This document shows positions 1-8,830 of a stretch of 64,000 nucleotides of DNA, piece by piece. Origin of the DNA: Acholeplasma sp. (GTDB lineage: Bacteria > Bacillota_I > Bacilli_A > Acholeplasmatales > Acholeplasmataceae); contig DUPY01000045.1 of assembly GCA_012838065.1 (NCBI GenBank), positions 24,158 through 88,157 on the forward strand, read 5' to 3'. The translations under genes were made by a program, and so were the position numbers. The notes under the pieces were generated by a model. That model worked only from the letters and a program-made list of their open reading frames with translations. It did no database searches and had not been told where the DNA came from. How positions within the stretch are numbered: the first letter of the stretch is position 1; every line of letters starts with the position of its first letter.

Positions 1-692
1 TAAAAGGTGTAAGTTTTACGGTGAATCCTAACGAAACTGTCGCATTCGTTGGTGCAACAGGTAGTGGTAAATCAACGATTTTATCACTTGTTGTAAGAAA
101 TTATGATATACAAAAAGGTCAAATTTTGATTGATGGTATTGATATAAAAAATATTAAAATATCTTCACTTAGAAAACATATTGGTCAAATGATGCAAGAC
201 GTCTTCTTATTTAGTGGTACAATTCTCGATAATATTACATTAAAAGATGATAGTATTACGCGAGAAGAAGCTATCGAAGCGGCAAAATATGTTGGAGCTG
301 ACCAATTTATCGAAAGTCTTCCAGATAGTTACGATCACGTTGTTTTAGAACGTGGAAACAACTTTTCAAGTGGGCAACGCCAGTTAATTTCATTCGCTCG
401 TGCATTAACATACAAACCAAGCTTAATGATTTTAGATGAAGCAACAGCAAACATCGATAGTGAAACAGAAAGTATTATTCAAGAATCATTAAATCGTATT
501 ATGAACATTCAAACCATGATCATTGTTGCCCATAGATTATCAACCATTCAACATGCTGACAAAATCATACTTATGCAACAAGGTGAAATTAAAGAAATGG
601 GTACACATCAAGAGTTATTAAGTAAAAAGAGTTTATATTATTACCTTTATGAGTTACAATATGAAGAAAAGGAGAAAGGTGAAAATGATTAA
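1..692 (+). CDS. ABC exporter, C-terminal ATPase part (cut by window start)
   Basis: This is the nucleotide-binding domain of a membrane-fused (type IV, MsbA/LmrD-like) ABC exporter. The reading frame is open from base 3 with no start, so the transmembrane half lies before the window. Visible in order: Walker A GATGSGKST, Q-loop QDVFLFSG, a signature FSSGQRQ in place of LSGGQ, Walker B LMILDEATANID with the catalytic Glu kept, and the switch His in AHRLST. The altered signature with an intact Walker B resembles the TM288/YheH half of heterodimeric exporters, so a partner half gene probably lies just upstream (inference). Substrate cannot be told. The stop overlaps the start of tldD by 8 bases. 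Confidence 0.9.
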   Translation, partial: KGVSFTVNPNETVAFVGATGSGKSTILSLVVRNYDIQKGQILIDGIDIKNIKISSLRKHIGQMMQDVFLFSGTILDNITLKDDSITREEAIEAAKYVGADQFIESLPDSYDHVVLERGNNFSSGQRQLISFARALTYKPSLMILDEATANIDSETESIIQESLNRIMNIQTMIIVAHRLSTIQHADKIILMQQGEIKEMGTHQELLSKKSLYYYLYELQYEEKEKGEND

Positions 693-2070
693 CAAAGACG
701 ATATTCAAAAATTATTAAACGAAGCGTTAACCGATGGTGCCGACTTTGCTGAAATCTTCTTAGAAGATACTACTTCTAAAACAACACGCGCCTTAAGTGG
801 TGAGATTATAAGTATTAACGACAGTCAAACATTCGGAGCAGGTATTCGCTTATTGCAAGGGACTGATGAAGTATATGGTCATACAAATGATGTTTCATTT
901 GAATCACTTCAAACATTATTGAATCAATTAAAACCAGCTTTCAAAGGTGAGGCTAAAACTGTTACACCACTTGGGGATAAAAAACCTTATGTGTACTTAA
1001 TTAAAAAACCTCATTACACCATTTCAAATGCAGAACGAAGCGCAAAATTAATTGAGTTATCAAACATTATTAAAACTTATGACGAACGTATTGTTCAAGC
1101 GGTTGCAATGTTATTAGAAACAGAACAAAAGGTGTGGATTGCAAATACAAATGGTTTATACCAAGATGATGTACGCACATATACACGTGTAATTTTGCAA
1201 GCTGTTGCTAAAGAGGGCGAAAATATGCAAAGTGCTTTCGAAGGTCCAGGACGACACATGGGCTTTGAAATCTTTGATGAAATTGACTGCAAAGCATTAG
1301 CTACGGAAGTTGCTCATAGTGCAATCTTACAATTAAGTGCAGAAGATATTGAATCACAAGTAATGCCAGTAGTAATTCACAACGGTTTTGGTGGAGTTAT
1401 TTTCCACGAAGCTTTAGGTCATCCGCTTGAAGCTGTAGCCATCGCAAAAGGTTTATCACCATTTGTTGGTAAACTTGGTGAAGTCGTTGGAACACCAATC
1501 GTAAATGCACGTGATAATGGGACAATTTCAACAGCATGGGGATCAACAAACTTTGATGATGAAGGTTATCCAACTCAAGATAATGTATTAATTGAAAAAG
1601 GTGTTTTAAAAGGTTATTTAGTGGATCCTAAAAATGGTGCTAAATTAGGCTTAAAACATACAGGGTCCTCACGTAGAGAATCTTATAAATACGCACCGGT
1701 TTCACGAATGAATTCAACATTCATTGAAAACGGTACAGAAGATTATCAAGATATTATTAAAGATACAAAATATGGATTGTTTGCTAAAAAAATGGGTGGC
1801 GGAACTGTAAACCCTGCAACAGGTGAATACAACTTTGCTGTACAAGAAGGGTACATGATTGAAGATGGCAAGTTAACAAAAGCTGTTCGAGGTGCAATGT
1901 TAATTGGTCATGGTAAAGATGTACTTTTCAAAATTGACCGAATTGCAAACAACTTAGAACTTGGACAAGGTATGTGTGGAGCGAGCTCAGGTTCAATTCC
2001 TGTAGATGTAGGCCAACCTACAATTCGTGTCACATCAATGACAGTCGGTGGTTCAGGAGGACGTAAATAA
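685..2070 (+). CDS. tldD: TldD-type metalloprotease subunit
   Basis: 461-residue TldD/PmbA family protein. TldD and TldE form a heterodimeric Zn protease that degrades unfolded or modified peptides (known in E. coli for microcin B17 maturation and CcdA decay). The metal site HEALGH is at residues 241-246, matching the family HExxxH. I chose the ATG at 685 because a strong AAGGAGAAAGG ribosome site lies just before it; a start further up would be inside the ABC gene. The gene overlaps the preceding ABC gene by 8 bases and tldE by 1 base, so the pair is translated together. No peptide precursor gene that could be its target is visible nearby. Confidence 0.93.
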   Translation: MINKDDIQKLLNEALTDGADFAEIFLEDTTSKTTRALSGEIISINDSQTFGAGIRLLQGTDEVYGHTNDVSFESLQTLLNQLKPAFKGEAKTVTPLGDKKPYVYLIKKPHYTISNAERSAKLIELSNIIKTYDERIVQAVAMLLETEQKVWIANTNGLYQDDVRTYTRVILQAVAKEGENMQSAFEGPGRHMGFEIFDEIDCKALATEVAHSAILQLSAEDIESQVMPVVIHNGFGGVIFHEALGHPLEAVAIAKGLSPFVGKLGEVVGTPIVNARDNGTISTAWGSTNFDDEGYPTQDNVLIEKGVLKGYLVDPKNGAKLGLKHTGSSRRESYKYAPVSRMNSTFIENGTEDYQDIIKDTKYGLFAKKMGGGTVNPATGEYNFAVQEGYMIEDGKLTKAVRGAMLIGHGKDVLFKIDRIANNLELGQGMCGASSGSIPVDVGQPTIRVTSMTVGGSGGRK

Positions 2071-3380
2071 TGTATAAAAAATGGATTGAATTAGGTCTTA
2101 ATAAAGGCTTTACAGATATTGAAATCTATGCAACACGCAATAAAAACTTTTCACTTTCTGTTTACCAACAAAAAGTGGATTCCTATGAAAAAAGTGATGT
2201 TGAAGTTGTAAAAGTAAAAGCAATTTATGATGGGAAAGCTGTTAACGCAAAATTTGAAAATCTATCAACAACAAATTTCGAATCTATCTTAGACCGTTTA
2301 ATTGAAAATGCAAAAGCATTAACTGTTACAGAACCAGCTTTAATTTTTGAAGGTTCAAAAGAATATCCAAAAGTCGATGAAGAATTGTTTGACTTTGATA
2401 CTGTAGATAACAGTGAAAAGATTGAGTTGTTAATGGCGCTAGAAGAAGGTGTATTAGCATGCAGCGAAGTTGCGCAAGTGCAATCAACACAATACTCCGA
2501 GACATATAGTCAAACGGTTATTGTAAACTCTAAGGGATTAAATCTTAAAAAACAATCATCGTATGCTATGGCATATGCGATGGGCGTCTTCCAACGAGGC
2601 GAAGACATTAAAACAGCATATGATATTAAAATAGCTAAGAAGTTTAGTGATTTTAATGTGGATGAAATGATTAAAAACACCATTCAAAAAGGTGTTGATA
2701 AATTAGGTGGTTTATCATTAAAATCTGGCCAATATCCAGTCGTATTCTCAAAAGAAATGTTTGCACAAATTTTAAGTGTGTTTAGCTCAATCTTTACAGG
2801 TGAAGCTGCATACCGTAATCTAACTGCTTTAAAAGATAAAGTAGGTGAAAAGATTGCTGTGGAGTCATTCAATTTAATAGATGACCCTATGCACAAAGAT
2901 GCAGTGTTTAAAACACCATTTGATGATGAAGGGGTAGCAACTAAACGTAACTACTTAATTGAAAAAGGTGTATTTAAAGGCTTTATCCATAACTTAAAAA
3001 CAGCATCTATTTTCAATGTAGAGCCAACTGGTAATGGATTTTCTGGGTCAATTGCCCCAGCAAACCTCTACTTAGAACCTGGAACTAAGAGTTTTGATGA
3101 ACTTATCAAAGACATTAAAGAAGGTGTTTTTATTACCGATTTAGTTGGTCTTCATGCAGGTGTTAAAACTGTAAGTGGTGAATTTAGTTTACAAGCTGGT
3201 GGGCGCATCATTAAAGATGGTAAATTAGATCACGCAGTCAAAATGATTGTAGTATCAGGTAATTATTTCAACATGTTAAACAATGTGGTTGGTATTGCAA
3301 ACGATATTGAGTTTTCAGTATTTGGAGCAAGCAGTCCAAGTGTTCATGTTGATGGATTGATGATCGGTGGGGAAGCATAA
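2070..3380 (+). CDS. tldE: TldE/PmbA-type protease partner
   Basis: 436-residue second member of the TldD/PmbA family. It has the family ends (NxxTGNGFSGS region, C-terminal GASSPSVHVDGLMIGG) but lacks the HExxxH metal motif, which identifies it as the non-catalytic TldE/PmbA partner of the TldD encoded directly upstream. The ATG overlaps the tldD TAA by one base and AGGAGG (2055-2060) lies inside the end of tldD. A hairpin terminator begins inside the stop region, so the unit ends here. Product is expected in the cytoplasm. Confidence 0.92.
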   Translation: MYKKWIELGLNKGFTDIEIYATRNKNFSLSVYQQKVDSYEKSDVEVVKVKAIYDGKAVNAKFENLSTTNFESILDRLIENAKALTVTEPALIFEGSKEYPKVDEELFDFDTVDNSEKIELLMALEEGVLACSEVAQVQSTQYSETYSQTVIVNSKGLNLKKQSSYAMAYAMGVFQRGEDIKTAYDIKIAKKFSDFNVDEMIKNTIQKGVDKLGGLSLKSGQYPVVFSKEMFAQILSVFSSIFTGEAAYRNLTALKDKVGEKIAVESFNLIDDPMHKDAVFKTPFDDEGVATKRNYLIEKGVFKGFIHNLKTASIFNVEPTGNGFSGSIAPANLYLEPGTKSFDELIKDIKEGVFITDLVGLHAGVKTVSGEFSLQAGGRIIKDGKLDHAVKMIVVSGNYFNMLNNVVGIANDIEFSVFGASSPSVHVDGLMIGGEA

Positions 3381-3398
3381 GCTTCCCTTTTCTTTTTG
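3370..3398 (+). terminator. Intrinsic terminator after tldDE
   Basis: Perfect 7-bp stem GGGAAGC (3370-3376) with GCTTCCC (3381-3387), 4-base loop holding the tldE stop, followed by a T-rich run. Confidence 0.85.
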
Positions 3399-3423
3399 TT
3401 TATTATATCTATAAAATGAATGT

Positions 3424-3618
3424 TATAATAGAACTAATGAAAGAGGTGAGATATTTTGAGTAGGATAGAAGAACCCGATAGTAAAAAGCGGTGCCAATTA
3501 ACTAAAAAGACTTTATTATCATCCACAAGAACACTTAAAAGTATCTTGCCGATATATTTTTAAGTTTACCAATAAGTCTAATTAGTTAATAAGCGTCGTT
3601 TTCGATGTTTTTTTTAAT
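3424..3618 (+). promoter_or_regulatory. Structured leader of the mgtE operon with terminator (candidate Mg riboswitch)
   Basis: A TATAAT (-10) is at 3424-3429. The roughly 190-nt leader that follows can fold: 3497-3504 pairs with 3583-3590 (ATTAACTA/TAGTTAAT), 3508-3513 pairs with 3574-3579 (AGACTT/AAGTCT) and 3533-3540 pairs with 3558-3565 (ACTTAAAA/TTTTAAGT). It ends in a hairpin (CGTCG-TTTT-CGATG, one G-U pair, 3594-3607) followed by eight T, i.e. an intrinsic terminator directly before the ribosome site. This is the architecture of a transcription-terminating riboswitch. Bases 3444-3450, AGGTGAG, match the start of the M-box (ykoK) magnesium riboswitch, but I cannot align the rest of the M-box core, so the class is unproven. 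Confidence 0.6.
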
Positions 3619-3633
3619 TAGAAGGAGGAACTT

Positions 3634-4935
3634 ATGAAAAATTTAGTCTTACAAAATAACAAAAAGAAGTTAAATCAACTTATTAAAAAGATGCATCCTT
3701 ACGATATTTTGGATGAGTTGAACACATTTACAGAAGATGAAAAGACGCGCTTTTATGAAATGCTTGATGAAAAGGAAGTTGCTCGTATTGTTGCGTATCT
3801 TGAGCCGGAAGATGCAGCATCGGTTATTGATAATTTTGAATTAGATAGCCAGCAAGAAATTATTGATCACATGGATTTGGATGATGCCGCGGATATATTC
3901 GTACACTTAGAAAATCAAGATGCTTTAATCGATACCGAAGAAAATAAAGATATTAAAGAAATTTTGACATATGATGAAGATGAAGTAGGGGCACATATGT
4001 CGGATGCTTATATTACGTTACCAATCGATTTAGATGTTAAACAAGCAACTAAGAAAGTTATTAAAGAGGCTGGCGATATTGAAGATATTAATCACTTATA
4101 CGTCATTGATGAAAACAATCAGTATGCCGGAGTTGTTGAGTTAAAAACGCTTATTAAGGCTAAAGAGCCTTTAACTGTACAAGATTTAATCCAACAACAA
4201 CCCTATGTATTTGTTGATGATGATATTGAAGACGCTGTTCATAAAATTCAAAATTATGGCTTATATGCAATTGCTGTATTGAATCGCACTTTTGAGATTA
4301 AAGGAATTTTAACGGTTGATGATGCGATAGAAATTTATCATGAAGAAGCACTTGAAGACTATGAAAAACTAGCTGCATTACCAGACACACAAACTAAAGG
4401 TTTTTTTAAATCAGCAATTAAACGACTACCATGGTTACTTATGTTACTAGTTTTATCAATACCAATTGCACTTGCAACTAGTAGTTTCGAAGAAGTTATT
4501 GCATCTGTTGCAGTTTTAGCACTCTTCCAACCACTAATTTTAGATGCTGGTGGTGACGTTGCAACTCAAACACTAGCAGTAACCCTTCGAATTTTAAATA
4601 AAGATGAAAAGAGTGCACTTAAAAATGGTACAAAAGAGCTTTTATCAGGGGCGCTAAGTGGGTTATTACTTGGTGTAGCTGCAGCAGTAGTTTCGTATAT
4701 TATTAGTTTACAAATGGGTGTTTTTGAGCCGTTTAATGTTGCGTTAATTGTAGGAATATCGCTTACACTTACCGTTATTGCTGGACCGTTTTTTGCATTG
4801 TTTATTCCAGTGATTTTAAATCGATTTAAAATTGACCCTGCAGTGGCATCTGGTCCATTTATTACAACACTTATTGACGTTACAAGTGTGTTTATATATT
4901 TTGGACTAGCAACATTTTTCTTGGGGGTGATTTAA
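3634..4935 (+). CDS. mgtE: MgtE magnesium channel (first copy)
   Basis: 433-residue MgtE family Mg2+ channel, close to the usual 450. N-terminal superhelical MgtE_N domain (about residues 1-120), two CBS domains (about 125-245), and five membrane helices from about residue 265. Family signatures are visible: PLILDAGGDVATQTLAV in the second helix region and DPAVASGPFITTLID near the end. The family imports Mg2+ as a homodimer gated by cytosolic Mg2+ bound between the N and CBS domains. AAGGAGG precedes the ATG. One base separates it from a second mgtE, and a terminator-ending leader lies upstream. Confidence 0.95.
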   Translation: MKNLVLQNNKKKLNQLIKKMHPYDILDELNTFTEDEKTRFYEMLDEKEVARIVAYLEPEDAASVIDNFELDSQQEIIDHMDLDDAADIFVHLENQDALIDTEENKDIKEILTYDEDEVGAHMSDAYITLPIDLDVKQATKKVIKEAGDIEDINHLYVIDENNQYAGVVELKTLIKAKEPLTVQDLIQQQPYVFVDDDIEDAVHKIQNYGLYAIAVLNRTFEIKGILTVDDAIEIYHEEALEDYEKLAALPDTQTKGFFKSAIKRLPWLLMLLVLSIPIALATSSFEEVIASVAVLALFQPLILDAGGDVATQTLAVTLRILNKDEKSALKNGTKELLSGALSGLLLGVAAAVVSYIISLQMGVFEPFNVALIVGISLTLTVIAGPFFALFIPVILNRFKIDPAVASGPFITTLIDVTSVFIYFGLATFFLGVI

Positions 4936-4936
4936 G

Positions 4937-6268
4937 ATGAAAGAATTTATTTTGCTAAACGACTCTCAACTTAGAAAAAGACTTGCTAAAATGCCTTCTT
5001 ATGATATTGCTAAATTTATTGAAAATTCATCACCTGATATGCAAATGCGCATTATTAACTTAATGACATTACCAAAAACGATTGATGTCTTTATTGAATT
5101 ACCAAAAGAAATTGCAAGACATTATTTTACTTTGTTAACTGAAGCACAAAAAGTTCAATTTTTATCTGGATTTGAAATGGATGAATTGAAAGTTTTTATT
5201 ACAAGTTTTGATGAAGATATTCAACCGTATTTAATTGGACTATTAAGTCAAAGAAAACAACAAATACTTAAACGCTTGATGAGTTATGATGATGAGTCGA
5301 TTGCATCTCTTATGACAACAGAGTTTATGACGATTAATGAAGATTTAAGTATTAAAGAAGCAACTGCATATGTAATAACTAATGTTAAAGATCATGATTT
5401 TATCGATGATATCTTCGTTGTAAACAATCAAGTGCTTAAAGGAAGTGTTGCACTTAAAGATTTAATTAGTGCTAGAGCAAATCAAACTCTGGATTCTATA
5501 ACGTATAAAATTGATGAGTATTTGACGGTAGAAGATTCGATCTATCAAGGATTTTTAAAGTTTAAAAACTATGGTAAAAACTCTTTACCTGTACTCGATA
5601 TTAATCACCACATTTTAGGTATCGTAACGGCCGATGACATTCTAAATGAAATTGTTGAAGGACACGAAGAAGCCATTGAAAAAATAACAGCTGTCGGTGA
5701 CTTTGATGAAGCATCATCACCAGTGAAACGTACTGTACAGCGCATCCCATGGTTATTAGTATCGGTAGTCTTAAACTTAGTTATTGCCTTGTTCTTATCC
5801 ATTTTTGAAGCAACAATTGCTGAAGTCGTAGCACTAATTTTATTTCAACCAATGATTCTTGGTATGGCTGGTAATATTGGTACACAAGCGATTGCTGTGA
5901 CAATCTTAAAATTAAATCAAGATGAACTAGAACACCAACATTTAATTAAACGACATGTGGCCAAGGAAATAGGTATTGGTTTTATTAATAGCCTATTGGT
6001 TGGTATTAGTGGGTTTCTTTTGTCACTAGTTATCTTAAGCCTTATACAAGTAGGTATACAAGATCCAAAATTAGTTGCGGTAACGATTGGGTTGAGTCTT
6101 TTTGGAGCGATGATTATATCAACTGCAGCAGGTGTATTTATCCCATTATTCCTTGCAAAATTTAAAGTAGATCCTGCGGTTGCTTCAGGTCCAATTATTA
6201 GTACGATAAACGACTTGTTTGCGCTAATTGTCTATTTTGGAATTGCAACGCTCGTTTTTATGATATAA
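4937..6268 (+). CDS. mgtE: MgtE magnesium channel (second copy)
   Basis: 443-residue paralogue of the preceding gene with the same plan: MgtE_N domain, CBS pair (about 130-250) and five membrane helices from about residue 270. Signatures are PMILGMAGNIGTQAIAV and DPAVASGPIISTIND. It starts one base after the first copy and is certainly co-transcribed. The two proteins differ widely in the N domain, so this is an old duplication rather than a recent one. They may form two homodimers or a heterodimer; the sequence does not decide. Confidence 0.94.
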   Translation: MKEFILLNDSQLRKRLAKMPSYDIAKFIENSSPDMQMRIINLMTLPKTIDVFIELPKEIARHYFTLLTEAQKVQFLSGFEMDELKVFITSFDEDIQPYLIGLLSQRKQQILKRLMSYDDESIASLMTTEFMTINEDLSIKEATAYVITNVKDHDFIDDIFVVNNQVLKGSVALKDLISARANQTLDSITYKIDEYLTVEDSIYQGFLKFKNYGKNSLPVLDINHHILGIVTADDILNEIVEGHEEAIEKITAVGDFDEASSPVKRTVQRIPWLLVSVVLNLVIALFLSIFEATIAEVVALILFQPMILGMAGNIGTQAIAVTILKLNQDELEHQHLIKRHVAKEIGIGFINSLLVGISGFLLSLVILSLIQVGIQDPKLVAVTIGLSLFGAMIISTAAGVFIPLFLAKFKVDPAVASGPIISTINDLFALIVYFGIATLVFMI

Positions 6269-6277
6269 GTTAAAATG

Positions 6278-6320
6278 AATAACTTTTTTGCCAATTATGT
6301 GTAAAAAAGTTATTTTTTTA
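6278..6320 (+). terminator. Terminator after the mgtE pair
   Basis: 12-bp stem AATAACTTTTTT (6278-6289) with AAAAAAGTTATT (6303-6314), 13-base loop, followed by T residues. Being A/T rich it is weaker than the others, but it is well placed between mgtE and glgP. Confidence 0.7.
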
Positions 6321-6343
6321 TAGAATCATGACACCCGACAAAA

Positions 6344-6388
6344 TGAAACCGTTTGCATGGTAAGTATAGACATCCTTTATGATACAAT
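6344..6388 (+). promoter_or_regulatory. cre-like operator and promoter of the glgP operon
   Basis: TGAAACCGTTTGCA at 6344-6357 matches 13 of 14 positions of the CcpA/LacI-family cre pattern TGWAANCGNTNWCA. It overlaps a possible -35 TTGCAT (6353-6358); -10 candidates TATGAT (6378-6383) and TACAAT (6383-6388) follow. Two sites with the same TGAAACCG core stand before other glucan genes at 18682 and 28543. Repression by the LacI-type protein at 15864-16835, or by a CcpA encoded elsewhere, is inference. Confidence 0.68.
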
Positions 6389-6433
6389 TAAAGTGCATAG
6401 AAATGCGATACCAACAGACATGAAGGAGATACT

Positions 6434-8809
6434 ATGATAAATATATTTGATAACAAAGATATGTTCAAAGGTGCCTACGTTCAAAAAATTAGAGAAGTTT
6501 ATAAAAAGGATGTTAAAGATACAAACATCTTAGAGCAATACAGTGCTTTAACTTCTTTATTAAACGAAAAATTATATAAAAATTGGCAAGATACAGAACG
6601 TATCGTTAAAGAAAAAGGTCTTAAGAAAACCATTTATTTCTCTATGGAGTTTTTAATGGGAAGACTTATTACAAATAACTTACAAAATAGCGGTGTATAC
6701 GACGTTGTAAAAAACGCCTTAGCAGATTTAAATATCGATTTAAACGCATTAGAATTATCAGAATCTGATGCTGGCTTAGGTAATGGAGGATTAGGAAGAT
6801 TAGCAGCTTGTTTCTTAGATTCAGGTGCTTCTTTGGGCTTACCATTATACGGAAACAGCTTAAGATATCAACACGGTTTTTTTAAACAAGTAATAAAAGA
6901 CAATAAACAAGTTGAATTGCCAGATACTTGGTTAGAAAATCCATTTGTTTGGGAATATAAACAACCAGAAGACTCTATAAATATTCCTTTTTTTGGTGAA
7001 ATTAAAAATGCTCAATTTGTAAACCAAACTTGGGTAAAAGCAGTCCCTTACGATGTTTTAGTTGTAGGTGACCAAAACGATGTTGTTACAACATTGAGAA
7101 TTTGGTCTACAGAACCTAGTGAATTAATGCCGGTTAAAGATCAACATTATATGAAGACTGTACGTAACATCTCAGATGTTTTATATCCTGATGATTCAAC
7201 TGAAGAAGGGCGTATCTTAAGATTACAACAACAATACTTATTCAGTTCAGCAGGTGTACAAAACGCGATTAGAGAACATAAAAAATTTAATCGTGACATC
7301 ATGAAGTTCCATGAATACTATAGTTTCCAAATAAACGATACACACCCTGCATTAGTTATTCCAGAATTGATGCGTATACTGATGGATGAAAATGGATTGG
7401 AGTATGTTGATGCATGGGATATTACAACAAAAACATGTGCGTTTACAAACCACACAATCTTAGCAGAAGCGTTAGAAAAATGGAACATCCATACATTTAA
7501 AAAATTATTACCAAGAATATATGAGATTACATTAGAAATTAATAGACGCTTTTTAATTCATTTAAATGAAAGCGGTAAATTCTCTAAAGAACAAATCGAT
7601 AAAATGGCTATTTTAAACGACCACGAAATTCGAATGGCACATTTATCTATTGAAGGCTCTAACAGTGTAAACGGTGTAGCAAAATTACATACAGATATTT
7701 TAACAGATATTGAAATGAAAGATTTTTACACACTATATCCTGAAAAATTCAACAACAAAACAAACGGTATTACACACCGCCGTTGGTTAATTCATACAAA
7801 CCATGAATTAGTATCAATATTAGATAAATACATTGGTAAGACATGGAGACAAGATTTAAATGAACTTGAGAAACTTGCCGAATTTAAGGATGATAAAAAA
7901 GTTCAAATAGAAATTGATGATATGAAGAGAGCCAAAAAACAAGCTTTAGCTGACCGCATCTTCAATGAACAAGGAATTAAACTCGATGTCAATTCAATCT
8001 TTGATATTCAAGTTAAGAGATTACACCAATACAAACGTCAATTAATGAATATCTTACATATTATTTACGTATATCAAAGATTAAAAACAGATGTAGCGTT
8101 TAGGAAAAATTATTTCCCACACTCATTTATCTTTGGCGCTAAATCAGCTCCTAGTTATAAAATGGCAAAAGCGGTTATTGAATTAATAAATGCTGCAAGT
8201 CATGTTATTAACAATGATCCAGAGACAAATGATTTATTAAAAGTAGTATTCGTTGAAAACTACAATGTTACATATGCTGAATATATTATGCCAGCCGCAG
8301 ATTTATCAGAACAAATTTCTACAGCTTCAAAAGAAGCGAGTGGAACTGGTAACATGAAGTTCATGATGAATGGTGCGTTAACGATTGGTACATTAGACGG
8401 CGCAAACGTTGAGATTGTCGACCTTGCAGGCCGTGAAAACGCAATTATCTTTGGTTTAACAGCTAAAGAAGTTACCGATATGTACAAAAACAATTCATAC
8501 AATCCGAAAAGCGTATTTGAAAAGAGTAAAGAGTTACAAGATGTGTTCGCATTTATTAGAAACCTTGACAAAAACCCACATCATTTTGACTTTATTTTAG
8601 ATGATTTATTAAACAGTGACTACTTCTTAGTGTTGGCAGATTTTGATGCTTATAGAAAAGCTCATGAAATAGCTAATGAATTATACAAAGATCGTAGTCT
8701 ATGGTTAAGTAAATCAATCATGAATATCGCAAAATCAGGATACTTTACATCAGACCGTACAATTAATAACTACAACAAAGATATTTGGCACTTACAACCA
8801 ATTAAATAA
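6434..8809 (+). CDS. glgP: Glycogen/maltodextrin phosphorylase (GT35)
   Basis: 791-residue alpha-glucan phosphorylase, near the usual 800. It releases glucose-1-phosphate from the non-reducing ends of glycogen or maltodextrin with inorganic phosphate. The pyridoxal-phosphate site EASGTGNMKFMMNGA is clear, with the cofactor Lys at residue 642; the family stretch SDAGLGNGGLGRLAACFLDS is near residues 108-127. Cytoplasmic. It is the first gene of a four-gene unit with a small amylase, a debranching enzyme and glgB, with gaps of 3 to 21 bases. GGAG ribosome site at 6423. Without glgA/glgC nearby it probably works mainly on imported maltodextrins (inference). Confidence 0.96.
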   Translation: MINIFDNKDMFKGAYVQKIREVYKKDVKDTNILEQYSALTSLLNEKLYKNWQDTERIVKEKGLKKTIYFSMEFLMGRLITNNLQNSGVYDVVKNALADLNIDLNALELSESDAGLGNGGLGRLAACFLDSGASLGLPLYGNSLRYQHGFFKQVIKDNKQVELPDTWLENPFVWEYKQPEDSINIPFFGEIKNAQFVNQTWVKAVPYDVLVVGDQNDVVTTLRIWSTEPSELMPVKDQHYMKTVRNISDVLYPDDSTEEGRILRLQQQYLFSSAGVQNAIREHKKFNRDIMKFHEYYSFQINDTHPALVIPELMRILMDENGLEYVDAWDITTKTCAFTNHTILAEALEKWNIHTFKKLLPRIYEITLEINRRFLIHLNESGKFSKEQIDKMAILNDHEIRMAHLSIEGSNSVNGVAKLHTDILTDIEMKDFYTLYPEKFNNKTNGITHRRWLIHTNHELVSILDKYIGKTWRQDLNELEKLAEFKDDKKVQIEIDDMKRAKKQALADRIFNEQGIKLDVNSIFDIQVKRLHQYKRQLMNILHIIYVYQRLKTDVAFRKNYFPHSFIFGAKSAPSYKMAKAVIELINAASHVINNDPETNDLLKVVFVENYNVTYAEYIMPAADLSEQISTASKEASGTGNMKFMMNGALTIGTLDGANVEIVDLAGRENAIIFGLTAKEVTDMYKNNSYNPKSVFEKSKELQDVFAFIRNLDKNPHHFDFILDDLLNSDYFLVLADFDAYRKAHEIANELYKDRSLWLSKSIMNIAKSGYFTSDRTINNYNKDIWHLQPIK

Positions 8810-8830
8810 TTGAGAAAAGAGGATATATCA

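Noticed and set aside
685..3380. Peptide-bacteriocin cluster around tldD/tldE with the exporter
   Set aside because: No precursor peptide or cyclodehydratase gene is visible in the window, and the exporter ATPase is of the general multidrug type. The upstream side is cut, so this cannot be fully excluded.
8260..8571. 103-residue minus-strand frame inside glgP
   Set aside because: It lies fully opposite the conserved cofactor region of glgP and has no family resemblance.
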